Shown here: positions 22,019 to 32,560 of the stretch, one piece after another | Numbering within the stretch: the stretch's first letter is position 1 | Layout of the letters: each line of letters opens with the position of its first letter | Assembly (NCBI RefSeq): GCF_027887165.1 | Contig: NC_077229.1 | Coordinates: forward strand, 112,729,520-112,793,519 | Direction: 5' to 3' | DNA: 64,000 bases | DNA from: Monodelphis domestica | Lineage: Eukaryota; Chordata; Mammalia; Didelphimorphia; Didelphidae | Program-made: the position numbers and the translations under genes | The notes under the pieces: generated by a model | Database searches by the model: none | What the model was told of the DNA's origin: nothing | Seen by the model: the letters and a program-made list of their open reading frames with translations, nothing else

Positions 22019-23640
22019 CACAGGGTGGATTTAAGATGGCCACTTAGAAGCAGCAAAAGTTGAGGCCTCTGTGAAAATCCTCCCACACCAATCAAAAACA
22101 AAGTGTTTCAAGGGGACAGAAAACCAAATCTAACAACAGGATGGTGGAGGGGGACTCTTGCTCTATTCAACTTACAAGGTACACAGAGAAGGCTGAATTT
22201 TTGGATTTAAGGAAAAGAAAGAAGGAAGGTCCCAGGACCCCACCACCTACTGTGCTGAGACTCCAGCAGCAGTTGCTAGGATCTCAGGGCAAGGACTCTA
22301 GGCTTGAGGAGTGCCTTGCTGGCACAGCTGTTTGAGGCTCTGGACTTTGACCACAGCTGGCAGGGAGACAGCTGGAGGAGGGGCGAAGCCTAGTTGCAGC
22401 CTTCAACCACCACTCTCCATCTTGGGCCTCTGCTTTTTGAGGCTTTGACCAGCTCAGCAGATCAACTTAATCCAGTCTATCAATAGGGAAGCTCAATCTC
22501 CAACACCACTCCCCCACTGACTGTGCTGAGAGCTGCAAGAACTGGCTGACTAAGGTCCCAGGGCAAAAGCTGCAACCAAAATGGAGTACCTAGGTACCAT
22601 GGTGGAAGGTCCAGGGCTCTGACTGGGCAACTGGCAGGGAGGCAACAGGCAGAAAGGAAGAGAGGAGGATGAGGGTAACTACTTTCAGCCTCCACACTTG
22701 GACCCACACCTTCAACTTCTGCTGGCAGCTGGGGAAGATCTGGTCTCAGGGTTCATTAATACAACAAGTCAGCCTAATCTAGACAATCAGCAGAGCAGAG
22801 AAGAAGCTCCTTCAGGATAGAATAGCCCAAACCTACAGATCCAAGAAATAAACAGGAGCAAGATTATAGCCAATGATGGGGATAAAAAAGAAGAAAAAAA
22901 TATGAGTAAACAACAGAAAAAGAAAAAAGAAATTACAATTGAGAGCTTCTATTCAGAGAACAAAGAACAAATGGAACAGAGGAGGATCAAGGAACACCAG
23001 GAAAAGACACAGAAACTCCAGCAAATTGGACACAGGCTTGGAAGAACTCAAAACACAATTCAAAAAACAAGAGATTCTGAAGATAATAGAGAAAAGAACT
23101 TAGAATGCAAAATAAGTCATCCGGAAACAGAGGCACATGAACTACAACAAGAAAATAGTGTCTTGAAAGCCAGAATTGACCAGCTTGAAAATGAGGCAAA
23201 GAAAGTGAAAGATGACCTACAATGAAAAACATAGCAGAAGGAGGATGACCAAAAAGCCAGGGATGAAATCCAGTCTTTAAAAATTAGAATCCAACAACTA
23301 GAAGCAAATGACTTCACAAGGCAACAAGTCTATTAAAAAAAATCAAAAGAATGAAAACATTGAGGAAAATATGAAACACCTCACCGATAAAACAACAGAC
23401 TTGGAGAATAGATCCAGAAGAGACAATTTAAGAATTATTGAAATCCTGGAAAATCATGATAAAAGAAAAGGCCTGGACATCATTCTACAGGAAATTATTC
23501 AAGAAAACTGCCCCAACATTCTTGAACGAGGGAAAAGTGGAGATTGAAAGAATTCATGGATTATTTCCTGTATTTAATCCCCAATTGACAACACCCAGGA
23601 ATGTTATAGCCAAGTTCAAGAACTAAAATTGTGTTTTCAA
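22019..23640 (+). pseudogene. L1-like 5' UTR and broken ORF1
   Basis: TTTAAGATGGCCACTTAGAA just after the boundary resembles an L1 5' UTR start. A frame from 22902 to 23222 encodes a Lys/Glu/Gln-rich coiled coil. After a stop and a shift, 23308-23544 carries DLENRSRRDNLRI and ILQEIIQENCPN, the RNA-binding region of L1 ORF1p. A third frame (23560-23625) continues with TPRNVIAKF. ORF1p coats L1 RNA. No ORF2 follows, so this is a truncated L1 or an ORF1-only HAL1-type element. The bases GGGAGGAG before 54 probably belong to its start. Confidence 0.82.
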
Positions 23641-23919
23641 GAACATAATACAATATTCTAAATGAGGTTGAACCAGGGACCCAACACACAATTATTGCCT
23701 TGCTACTTCTGGAAGCTACGTCTTCCTTTAATAATTTTGACTGACACATCACCCTGTGCGAGTCATAGGGAGCTTGACGTCCACTACTTCAGATTTTTCC
23801 AGAATCCCTGCTATCTATCTATGTCTCCCTATCAATTTGTCAATTTGATATTTTAAACCCACATACAAGGCTTTGTATTTATCCCTATTAAGTTTTATCA
23901 CATTTATTTCAGTGATTTA
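23641..23919 (+). repeat. CR1-clade LINE fossil, left part
   Basis: Segments such as ATCAATTTGTCAATTTGATA and TTATCCCTATTAAGTTTTATC followed, beyond the hAT element, by AAATTTGATGAGCATGCCATC (26127 on) match the order of an ancient CR1/L3-type LINE. The same element recurs at 59820-60900. Assignment is from memory of the repeat, not a search. Confidence 0.5.
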
Positions 23920-23927
23920 GGCTAGAG

Positions 23928-26046
23928 GTCAGCAAACTTTTTCTGTAAATATTCAGATAAATAGCGTGGAACAATAGGCAAAATTGACGATAATACATAG
24001 GTATTTATACAACAAGAAAGAAAAAAATTTTTCATAAGTTTTTTTAATGAAATTCAAAACACAATAATAATTGAGTACTACACCTTTTTTTTGTAATACA
24101 GTTTCACTAAAGAGATGAATGGGATTGTGTTTTTGGTAATAATAATTCATTTAATTAGCATTCAAAGTTAGTATTCCCTATCATCAAAATTGGTTGCAAA
24201 TGTTTATCTGTTAATACTGATTTGTAATTGATATTGCATGTATTTTACCTTTAAAAATGTCTTTTTACACATTGGTACAGCTAAATACTGATATTATTCA
24301 TGAGTATGTGATTTTCCTTTACTATATTCATTGCTTGGAGAGCATTTGTAGAACTTTATCCTTTAGCTTCATCTCTTGATATTTTCTTTTTGGCAGGCCA
24401 TTACATTGCAGTTTAACTATTTCCAGTTGAAGTTTAGGTGGAAGCTCCTCAATTGCATAGCTAACTGGATTTTGAAAGGTGAAAATTTCTTTTGTACTTG
24501 TATTGAGATCTGAAAAATATTTGGAACTATAGTTTGAACTTAGAAAATATGTCTACTGCAAATTTATGTGGGAATGGAGATCTCCATTCTTGTTTTAAGC
24601 TTTAAAAAAATATTTTTTCAATAATATTTTCTTCCTATTACCTATAAAAACAATTCTTTTGAGTTTTGAGTTTCAAATTCTATCTTTCTGACATTACCTT
24701 CCTCTTTATACTTCCTTCTCCATGAGATGGTAAGCAATCTGATATAAATTGTACATGTGCAGTCATGTAAAACATTTTTCCATATTAGTCATATTTGCAG
24801 AAGAGATCTGAAATGAAAAAAGAAAGAAAATAAAATCAGTCTGTATTTAGACTATCAGTTCTTTCTTCAAGGGCAGTTGGTATTTTTCATTGTGAATTTC
24901 TAGGATTGTCTTGGATCATTACATTGCTGAAAATAAATAGGATGTTCACAATTGTTCAAGGAATATTGCTGTCACTGTGTACAACATTCTTCTGGTTCTA
25001 CTCACTTTATTTTGCATCATTCACCTAAGTCTTTCCAGACTTTTCTGAAATCATCCTGCTTGCCATTTCTTATAGAACAATAATATTTCATCACTATCAT
25101 ATACTACAATTTGTCCAGTTATTTCCCAATTGATGGAATTTCTAATTCTTTGCTACCACAAAAAGCTGCAATAAATATTTTTGTACAAATAGGTTCTCTC
25201 CCCTACCCCCTTTTTAAAAATCTCTTTGGGATACAGTCCTAGTAATGGTATTGATGTATCAAAGGTTATACCCAGTTTTAAAGTCCTTTGAGCATAGTTC
25301 CAAATTACTCTACAGAATGGTTGGATAAGATTGAAATTCTACCACTTATTTTGGCTTTTGACAATATGGGAAGAATATAAAGTAGCTTGACATTACCTGT
25401 GATTCAAACACATTTAGTTGTTATCAAATTGACTTGACTGAAATTCATTTCACGTATAAGCACTTTTTTGTCTTATAATTTTGGTTTGAATTAATTTAGA
25501 AGTATTATCAAATTTGTAGCAAAAGCTAATTTCCAAAGCTATTCAGTACTTGACAATAATTAATTTGGGGAGTTCCTTTCATTTGGAAAAAATTTTGTTC
25601 TTGGTCTTAATCCCAAAAATCATAATGAGGCCTCCTCCTCCTCCCCCCATTTCTTTTCTTGTTTTCACATGATGGGTATTCATTGGTAATAGAAAACAGG
25701 TCATAATATGTAACACCCATGGTAGTCTTAAGGCCATCTAGTTATAACTATGTCACTGTGATTTGTAGTACCCTGAGCAGCAGTTTGAAGTCGTGAGAGC
25801 ATCACATATGGTCTGTTGCAACTACTCAACTCTGCTTTTTGTAGTGCAAAAGCAGTCATAAATGATAGCTAAATTGAATGAACATGGTTGTGTCCCAATA
25901 AGACTATTTAATGACACTGAAATTTGAATTTGGCACAATTTTCACATGTCAATTTGAAAACATAAAAATCATTCTTAGCTTCTTGGCCATACAAAAATAC
26001 ATAGCAGGTCAGATATGGATCATGAACTGTAGTTAATCAATCCCTG
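23928..26046. mobile_element. Charlie-like hAT DNA transposon, non-coding
   Basis: Left end GGTCAGCAAACTTTTTCTGT and right end TCAATCCCTG are degenerate Charlie-type terminal repeats. Flanks GGCTAGAG and CTCTAGCG fit the 8-bp CTAG-centred target of hAT elements (5 of 8 match). CR1 sequence continues across the element, as expected for an insertion. No transposase frame survives. An antisense L1 3' fragment is nested inside. Confidence 0.68.
24560..25360 (-). repeat. Antisense L1 3'-end fragment nested in the hAT element
   Basis: Plus-strand landmarks CCCAATTGATGGAATTTCTA, GCAATAAATATTTTTGTACA, TTTGGGATACAGTCCTAGTA and CATAGTTCCAAATTACTC appear in the same order as in the better preserved L1 end at 63600-63830. 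The copy is old and has no open frame. Confidence 0.78.
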
Positions 26047-26054
26047 CTCTAGCG

Positions 26055-26493
26055 TGTCTAGATACATTTGGACCCTGACTATCATCCAGCATGTTAGTTG
26101 TCAACTGCTGGCTCTGGGTCATTTGCAAATTTGATGAGCATGCCATCTGTGTTTTTATCTAAGTCATTGGTAAAAAAGATTACAATGAGATCCACAATGA
26201 TGTCACCAAAATTTACAATCTAAGTGTTCTATATTTCTCATTGTCTCTTCACTGCCACATCCAATCAATGGTCAAGTCCTGTTTTTCTATCTTTGTAACA
26301 TTTCTCCCATATGCTCCCTTGTCTCCTCTGATAATGTCTTATCACCTCACACTTGACTATTGAAATAGCCTTCTGTTTGGTCTCTTTGTCTTGTCTCTTT
26401 CCCATTCTAGCCCATCCTGCACTCCTCTGTCAAATTGATCTTCCTAGGATATGTGAATTTTAAAACTATTCCACCCTAATCAGACTGTACTTT
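26055..26493 (+). repeat. CR1 right part, then L2-like LINE fossil
   Basis: 26055-26215 continues the CR1 fossil interrupted by the hAT element. From about 26230 (CTCTTCACTGCCACATCCAATC ... CCATCCTGCACTCCTCTGTC) the sequence reads like an L2-type LINE 3' part, continuing after the solo LTR at 27190-27378 and after 30878. Confidence 0.45.
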
Positions 26494-27189
26494 AGAAGAT
26501 CTGATTTAGCTATTTCCTGATCAGTAACAATGGAGATACTTGGAATAACAGAATCAGGTCTTGGAAACTCTACATTTCTCCATCCTTCTTAGTTTAACAA
26601 GATTAGGAAGGTCTGCATCAAACTCAAGATTTAATTATCTGAGGAAATGGCCTTCAACAGACATGTGCAGAAAAATGCACAGACCCCTGGGCTGTCCTAA
26701 GTCAAGCTAAGCAATCATTGGTACAGATGAGACACAGGAAAGTGATGTAAAACCGTCTATATAAGGCATGTCACTTCTGCTCTCCTGATCTTTTTCCCTG
26801 GAGAGGCGACTCTGGCTGGAAATGTCTTAGGCATTCTGACATCTTGGGGTGGTGGCGGTTTTTTGTCTGGGTTTGGCATTGAGTTTTGCCTTTGAGCTGA
26901 TTCAGGTTCGGGCATCTTAGCTGAACCCCTTTGGAGGTCAGGCTGATTCTTTCCTCCTTCACACTCAAAACCTTACTTTCTAGATCTCCTAATCTTCCTG
27001 TCCAGTACTAGCCCCTTCCTTCTCCCTTCTTCTCAATCTCCTCCACTATATCAATTAAATCACTATAAAATTTCCAGCTGAGTTTGGGTGTTTCATTAGG
27101 ATTTTATAAATAAAATCTTTGGTGACCAAATATAATTATTATGTTCAGTCTTTTTTTTTATTTTTTATAATTTAATTTTAACCTTTACA
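26494..27189 (+). repeat. Solo LTR (sense, 696 bp)
   Basis: Runs from AGAAGATCTGATTTAGCTAT to TTTTAACCTTTACA, clearly related to the LTR of the sense provirus (shared ACAGACCCCTGGGCTGTCCT and a CTATATAAGG box near 26757). L2-like sequence continues on both sides. Flanks CTTT and GTTT are an imperfect 4-bp duplication. Confidence 0.85.
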
Positions 27190-27378
27190 GTTTAAAGTCT
27201 GATAAGTCTCACCCCCCCTTTTTTTGATAAAACTCCAGTGGCATCCTGTTACTTCCAGGATTAAATATAAAACCCTCTTTTTGTCTTTTAAGATCTGATC
27301 TTTCTGGTTTCTTTTATACCTTACTTGCCAACAAGTACTCTTATCATCCAGTGACACTGGACTCCGTAGTCTTCATTT
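27190..27378 (+). repeat. L2-like LINE fossil, middle part
   Basis: TAAAACTCCAGTGGCATCCTG ... TTAAATATAAAACCCTC ... CCTTACTTGCCAACAAG continues the LINE-like text of 26230-26493. It is broken again at 27378 by the next LTR and resumes at 30878 (CTTCCTCCTGCATAGG, later CTGAATATCTCTTGCTTGTACAC). Confidence 0.45.
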
Positions 27379-27798
27379 TGTAAGGAGAAAAAGGGGTGTA
27401 TATATAAAAAAGTTGGGCTGGATTATTCAAAATTAGGGTCACCAGGAATTTAATTTATTCCCAAAAGATTTATTTATAATTTATTTGAAAAATATAGAAA
27501 GAGTGAAGTAAGCAAATCAGAGAGAGGATAGGGTAAGATATATAGCTTAAGCACTAAGTAATTTACTCTGACTCCTGGCTCAAAAACAGGCAGGGGAGTT
27601 TAATCCTTAACCCTAGAAGCTTCTGGCCTTATAGTCAAGGACCTGGGGATACAGGGAGCCTCTCTCAAGAGGATAGGTCTCTCCTGAGGCTAGTCTCTTC
27701 AGAAAAATCCAGGAAAGGAGTGAGCCTTTTTCACTCATCACATGTCAGTCCAAAGGAAGAGATTTAAGAGCAGTTTCACCAGGAACAGGGTCTCAGGT

Positions 27799-28138
27799 TG
27801 TAAAGATTAAAATTTAGGGGAGAGGGGGAGACTGAGGCAGGTAGAAATTAGTTACTCTCTGCAAGGAGTACTATATTTTTTAGAGGTTTATTAAAGGTTA
27901 AAGATTAAGAATATACAAGTAAGAAACATGTGCCTAGGCCAGAGGCCTAGACAAAATAACCTCACATCATGGAAGAGACGCCTGTGCTCCAAACGGAAGT
28001 CCAAAGGGCCAAGCCCTTCAAAAGCCTTTGCTTAAATATCTTCTCGATCTCGGCCCAGGTGAGATTACAAGGCATTCTGGGGAAGTGGAGCAAAGGCTCA
28101 TGGGGATTGTAGTCCTGTATTCGAGTCTATTTTTTACA
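27799..28138 (-). repeat. 3' LTR of the young ERV
   Basis: 340 bp from TGTAAAAAATAG (28138) to TAATCTTTACA (27799). AATAAA lies at 27887-27892 on the minus strand and a TATA-like GATATTTAAG near 28031-28040. Differs from the other LTR only at the second base (TG here, TA there). Confidence 0.95.
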
Positions 28139-29394
28139 TCCCCCCGTGTGATCATTTGTGGAAAAATTAATTTTTCCCCAAAAGGATCATAAAAACATAA
28201 TAAACTTAAAAGATTACAATAGTGTGAGGATAAGAGAAAAAAGAATAAAACCAATAATTTCTGAACACATTGACAAAAAGCCGTTAGGGGGCAGTCCCCT
28301 TTGGCATAAAAGTATACATACAAATAAATGTTCAATCAACCACACCCAAAGTTCAATTTTGTGCAACTTGTGGTCTGGAGGCTTCTTCATGGTGGCTTCT
28401 CCAACAGTTCAGTTCTGGATTCAGAGAGGTAGCATCTTCTTCACCTAAAATTCTTCTCAAAAGGAATTTAAACTTTGCAATTTAAATAATGATATTTTTT
28501 ACATTCCCCCGTGTTGTGGGTGATTGATCAAAATCCCCAAAATTCTCAATAGCCCAATTAATTACAATAGCAAACACACTTTCATATTTCACATAAGTTG
28601 CTGTGTGACATTTTTAAAACCTATGAATTGATGGACATTTGTCACAATTTTTACAAACATAGCAATCCTTCAACCTTGGTATTTAAACATATTTTTTAAA
28701 ACAAAGTAAAACTCATCTTGGGTTTAGAACATAATCAAGAAATCTATATATCATCCTGGTAGAAGTAAAATAGTGAGCTGAAGAGTATAAATAAAGGGTG
28801 CTCCTTTTGGAGGCTTTTCCCAAGGGTACAAATGCCCTGAAATTAACTGCCCAACTTCCATTCACATGTGGGAAGGTTGGGGGTTATAAAATACATTTCA
28901 CTTCAGCTACTAGAATGGGCCTTACCTCGTGGTAGGGGCAGGCAAAAATAACCAGACTGTTAAAAAAAAATTCCAAAAATCATATTTAAAAAACCCTTAA
29001 AATCAAATCATTTGAGGTATTTAGCACATTAAATTTTCCAAAGGTTGTTAATACAATTATAACCAGTTCTGAAGTCCATCTATCCTGAGCAAAATAGAAA
29101 AAAGCTGTTTTTTTCATATATGGGCTTATTCACAACAATATTTGTTCAACAGTTATAGGGGAAAAACAACAGAATTTCAAAACTCAGTACATTCAAAATA
29201 AATTCAATCAACCTTCAGTTCACAGAATAATATTCAATCCAGTAATATATGAACTTAAAATCACAAAGTTAAACCATAACAAAAAATGCAATAGAATACA
29301 GAGATTTTTATAAATCATTGGAGTCTGAAATGCCTTAGAATGTAGCCTTTAGTTTCTTCAAAGTTCCTTGGGGTTTTTTTTTGTTTGTTTTTAA
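28139..29394 (-). other. 3' region of the young ERV with duplicated polypurine tract
   Basis: The true tract ACACGGGGGGA (28139-28149) is followed by U3 start TGTAAAAAATAG. At 28504-28514 the tract ACACGGGGGAA is followed by TGTAAAAAATATC, 21 of 22 bases identical, 365 bp upstream of the LTR edge. The segment between them encodes, on the minus strand from 28335, a frame with AKGDCPLTAFCQ and a strongly hydrophobic run (LLVLFFFLLSS) that continues into the LTR. Related text occurs in the other ERVs. Confidence 0.8.
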
Positions 29395-29667
29395 TTATCC
29401 ATTTAAATGTCTATTGTCCGAAGGTAGAGTAGTAAAGGCTAGGCTATGGGGTTCAAGGGATCCGTCCAGGGCCCCATAGCTGGGAAGCATCGGAGGCCAG
29501 ATTTTAACTAGAGACCTCCCGTCTCTGGGCCTGGCTTCCAGTTCGTTGGGCCACCCATTTTCCTCCCCAAAGTTAAAGTTGAATCTTTGGGCTGAGTCTG
29601 CTCCCAGACAGGCAGGCAAAATCAATGAAATTGCCAGAAGAGTCAAAAATCCTTTTAAACAGCCCAT
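29395..29667 (-). CDS. 90-codon frame: signal peptide fused to SINE sequence
   Basis: The frame starts ATG at 29667 with a clear signal peptide (MGCLKGFLTLLAISLILPA, cleavage likely near CLGA-DSA, residue 23) and continues about 17 residues (RFNFNFGEENGWP). The last 50 or so codons are read through a sense-oriented CORE-SINE: the complement of 29400-29560 matches the SINE at 39149-39355 (GAAGCCAGGCCCAGAGACGG, TCTGGCCTC). The family consensus usually carries TAG in this frame, while here the bases are altered so that the frame stays open to a TAA just before the A-rich tail. A small secreted protein is possible. The first part is homologous to 14212-14300. No known env domain is present, and expression is untested. 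Confidence 0.5.
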   Translation of the reverse strand: MGCLKGFLTLLAISLILPACLGADSAQRFNFNFGEENGWPNELEARPRDGRSLVKIWPPMLPSYGALDGSLEPHSLAFTTLPSDNRHLNG

Positions 29668-30140
29668 TGCTTTTTAGGTTTCTGTTTGAAAAGTCTGTTT
29701 CTTCTCTCTAGTCTTTTCTCTCTCCCCTGCTCTGATCCCCCTGTGGCCAATACCCCATCCACGTGGAGGCTTAGCCTAAGGGAAAATTACCAGTTCTCCT
29801 TTCCCTCTGGTCTCTCCCCTCCGCCCACGTGGCCAATACTGTTACCAGCTGGTCGCAATGAGTCCTCAGCAATCTGCTCCAAGGATCTGGGTGATGAGCC
29901 GTCTGGGTCGCGCTTGTGGGTCTGGGGCTGGGGTGATGAGCTGTCTGGGTCGGAGGCCAGATGGGTGAGAGACAGATCGCCGGGGTGGGTCGGGCCGGGA
30001 GCCGGAGCGCAGCTCGGGCACCAGGTGAGAGGCCAGGAGCAGAAACAGGAGCCGATCAAGATGGTTTTCTAAAGAGTATCTTGGAGAATCGTGGCTTTAA
30101 AAAAATTCTCTAGGCTAAAAACATTTTTTGAGAAGTTCTC

Positions 30141-30158
30141 ATCCCTTCGTGGTCGCCA
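30141..30158 (-). other. Primer-binding site for tRNA-Arg(UCG)
   Basis: TGGCGACCACGAAGGGAT on the minus strand begins 6 bases after the 5' LTR. It is complementary to the 3' end of tRNA-Arg(UCG), ...CCCTTCGTGGTCGCCA, over 17 of 18 bases as I recall that tRNA. Confidence 0.82.
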
Positions 30159-30163
30159 AAAAC

Positions 30164-30503
30164 TGTAAAGATTAAAATTTAGGGGAGAGGGGGAGACTGA
30201 GGCAGGTAGAAATTAGTTACTCTCTGCAAGGAGTACTATATTTTTTAGAGGTTTATTAAAGGTTAAAGATTAAGAATATACAAGTAAGAAACATGTGCCT
30301 AGGCCAGAGGCCTAGACAAAATAACCTCACATCATGGAAGAGACGCCTGTGCTCCAAACGGAAGTCCAAAGGGCCAAGCCCTTCAAAAGCCTTTGCTTAA
30401 ATATCTTCTCGATCTCGGCCCAGGTGAGATTACAAGGCATTCTGGGGAAGTGGAGCAAAGGCTCATGGGGATTGTAGTCCTGTATTCGAGTCTATTTTTT
30501 ATA
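30164..30503 (-). repeat. 5' LTR of the young ERV
   Basis: 340 bp, 339 identical to the 3' copy. It starts TATAAAAAATAG at 30503 (TG changed to TA, a likely post-insertion C-to-T on the plus strand) and ends CTTTACA at 30164. Confidence 0.95.
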
Positions 30504-30877
30504 AGGTCCAGTCAGCAGATTCTTCTCCAGTCTCAACTCCAAAGAATGAAGAATTGACTCTCAGAGGAAGTTGTAATTCCCTTTAAAGACGTTTTCTTTT
30601 GAGTCACTTCCTGTGCCTTCCTCTACTTTTTACATGGACAAATCATAGTCTAAAGCCTTGCTTAGGACTACCCAGGAGGCATTCAGTTGATTCTGATTCG
30701 TTACCCACTATTGTACATGTGGGTCACAGACCTCTCCCACTAAATGATTAAGTTGGATGTTAACACTTTTGGTGATTAAATCTAAAAAATGGGTAGGGGT
30801 TACAATTTAATCTTCACAATCAGGGGAGAGTTAATTTCATTTTCACAATCAATGGAGAGTTAAATTTAATCTTTACA

Positions 30878-31990
30878 ATTTCCTGATACTGTGTATTTTT
30901 CAGTATGAATCTCCTGACTCAGTGCATTTCATTCCTCATGACTTCCTCCTGCATAGGGTCCCATCTTTTGCAAGGACCCTTTCCTAGTCCTTATAGTGTC
31001 TCCTTTGTGAGAGTACCCCCATTTTATCCTGAATATCTCTTGCTTGTACACAGTTGTGTGCATGTTGGCTCACATATAAGACTGTGAGGTCCTTGTAGCA
31101 TACCAGGCATGTTAGCATCTGGGAAGTATGGTTTATGTATTGATATTGTATCCTGTATATGCATTTACCAAACACATGGTCAGACCTCTTAATGTTCATT
31201 GTATGGAAAGGGACAGTCCAAAGAACTAGCAAAGGACAAATTCGTGGGCTGGGCCTTTACAGCCACGCTGCCCTGGCTCAGAGTACATTCATTTGCAAAG
31301 CGCGGGTTGGATTAATCTCCACCTCTTTGATCTTGTCATTGTCAATTCAACCAATGTTAAAACCTCTATCACCTCACGTATTCATTAATCACCTCCCACT
31401 TGACATTCCTGAGGTCCCCAATAAAGGCTGGGGAATATGTGTGAGCTTCCTCTCTCTCTTCCCTTCTCTTCTCTTACACCTCTTACTCTCAGAGGGTTTG
31501 CCCTCCCTCTTGCCTCTTACAATCTTGATCTGGCTGTGGCCTATTATGTTCCTTGTGTCTGACTGACTTACGCAGAGCAGCTGCCCTGCACATCTCCCAT
31601 TAATCTCTTGTCCGTGTGGCCCATGGGGGATGTCCCAGAGCTCTCAGCTCCATGCAGGTTCTCTTGGTCTTCATACTTATAATTTCTCCACTTGCTTTCT
31701 CTTTTTAGAGAGGTAGTGATGGAGCTCACTTGTCCCCAGGTGTTTTAACTTGTGGTGTCCGAATCTTTATTCCTGTGTCTCTTCCTCTGACTGCATTATC
31801 TATCTCACATCCATATTCCTCTAGCCTCCATTCTCCTTCTCAGGTCACCCACCCACAGATATATAATATAGGACTCCATGGAGGGTCACTATAGTCCTTG
31901 AGAATATAGCTTGTTTGTATTGTTGTATCCTCAATACCTGAGACATAGTAGGCACTTAATATATGCTATTTGACTGACTGACTTTCTGCA
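30878..31990 (+). repeat. L2-like fossil with an LTR-like insert
   Basis: 30882-31130 continues the L2-like LINE interrupted twice upstream. 31890-31985 (ATCCTCAATACCTGAGACATAGTAGGCACTTAATA ... GACTGACTGACT, abbreviated) is a typical L2 3' end. Between them, 31200-31800 has LTR character: CCCCAATAAAGGCTGGGG at 31408-31425 looks like a poly-A signal in an R region. I could not place its ends. Frames at 30905 and 31159 are not convincing genes. Confidence 0.45.
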
Positions 31991-32560
31991 CATTGACTCT
32001 GAACCATTAATAATTATTTTTTGAATTCTGTCATCCAACCAGTTCTGAAGCCTTCTGATTGTATTATTGTCTAATTAATTTCTCTCTTCTTCACAAGGAT
32101 AATAGGAGATAGTTTGCTGGTCTAGGCAAATATCTATAGCATTGGCCTTATCTTTTGGTTTAGTCATTCTGTTAAAAATGGAAATGAGAATAATGTTTGG
32201 AAATGACCAAATAAAATAATGTTAAAAAATAAAATAAAAATAAAAAGTAAAAAAATGGAAATGAGACTGGTCTTGGCATAACTGTTCTTGATGAAGCCAG
32301 TCTGGTTCTTTGTAATAGCTACTTCCCTTATTGGGACTTTTTAATAATCTCTTCCAAAATTGTCTCATGAATTGAAATAAAATTCATTGAACTATAATCC
32401 ATAGCCTCTATTCGCTTCCATTTTTATGGTGGTGGTGGTGGGAAAAACCAGGATAGCATTCACCATTTTCCAATCTTGTGCATTACTTCTTTCCAAGAAC
32501 CTCTGGACTATATGGCTTTAGAGGTCCCTTCTAGCTTTAAATATATGATTCTGTAATCCT
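31991..32560 (+). repeat. CR1-clade LINE 3' end
   Basis: GTCATCCAACCAGTTCTGAA, TTGATGAAGCCAGTCTGGTT and the ending TCCCTTCTAGCTTTAAATAT ATGATTCTGTAATCC follow the order of an ancient CR1/L3 LINE. An A-rich stretch interrupts it near 32215-32255. 32560-33475 then holds diverged MIR-type pieces (33240-33420) and otherwise nothing I recognise. Confidence 0.5.

Larger units (their letters stand above)
27799..30503 (-). mobile_element. Very young non-autonomous ERV (2.7 kb)
   Basis: Two 340-bp LTRs differ at one base. AGGT flanks both ends (27795-27798, 30504-30507), the 4-bp duplication usual for gammaretrovirus-like integrases. The primer site fits tRNA-Arg(UCG). Between lie a CpG-rich leader (about 29820-30060) with a 90-codon Pro/Ser-rich frame at 29787-30059 of unknown meaning, a signal-peptide/SINE frame, a conserved 3' region and the polypurine tract. 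There is no gag, pro or pol, so movement must have used proteins supplied in trans. The near identity of the LTRs points to very recent insertion; it may be absent from some individuals. Confidence 0.92.
27379..30877 (-). repeat. Older solo LTR split by a young ERV
   Basis: The minus-strand LTR begins TGTAAAGATTAAATTTAACT at 30877 and ends ...CTCCTTACA at 27379. Removing the nested ERV and its duplication leaves about 790 bp. Flanks are ATTT on both sides, a perfect 4-bp duplication. Its U3 starts with three near-copies of about 29 bp (30786-30877), each opening with TGT(A/G)AA. ACTTCCT-rich promoter-like text follows. Confidence 0.82.

Noticed and set aside
29787..30072. Overlapping GC-rich frames in the young ERV leader as gag
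   Set aside because: No matrix, capsid or zinc-knuckle features; both strands are open because of composition. Kept only as a remark on the leader.
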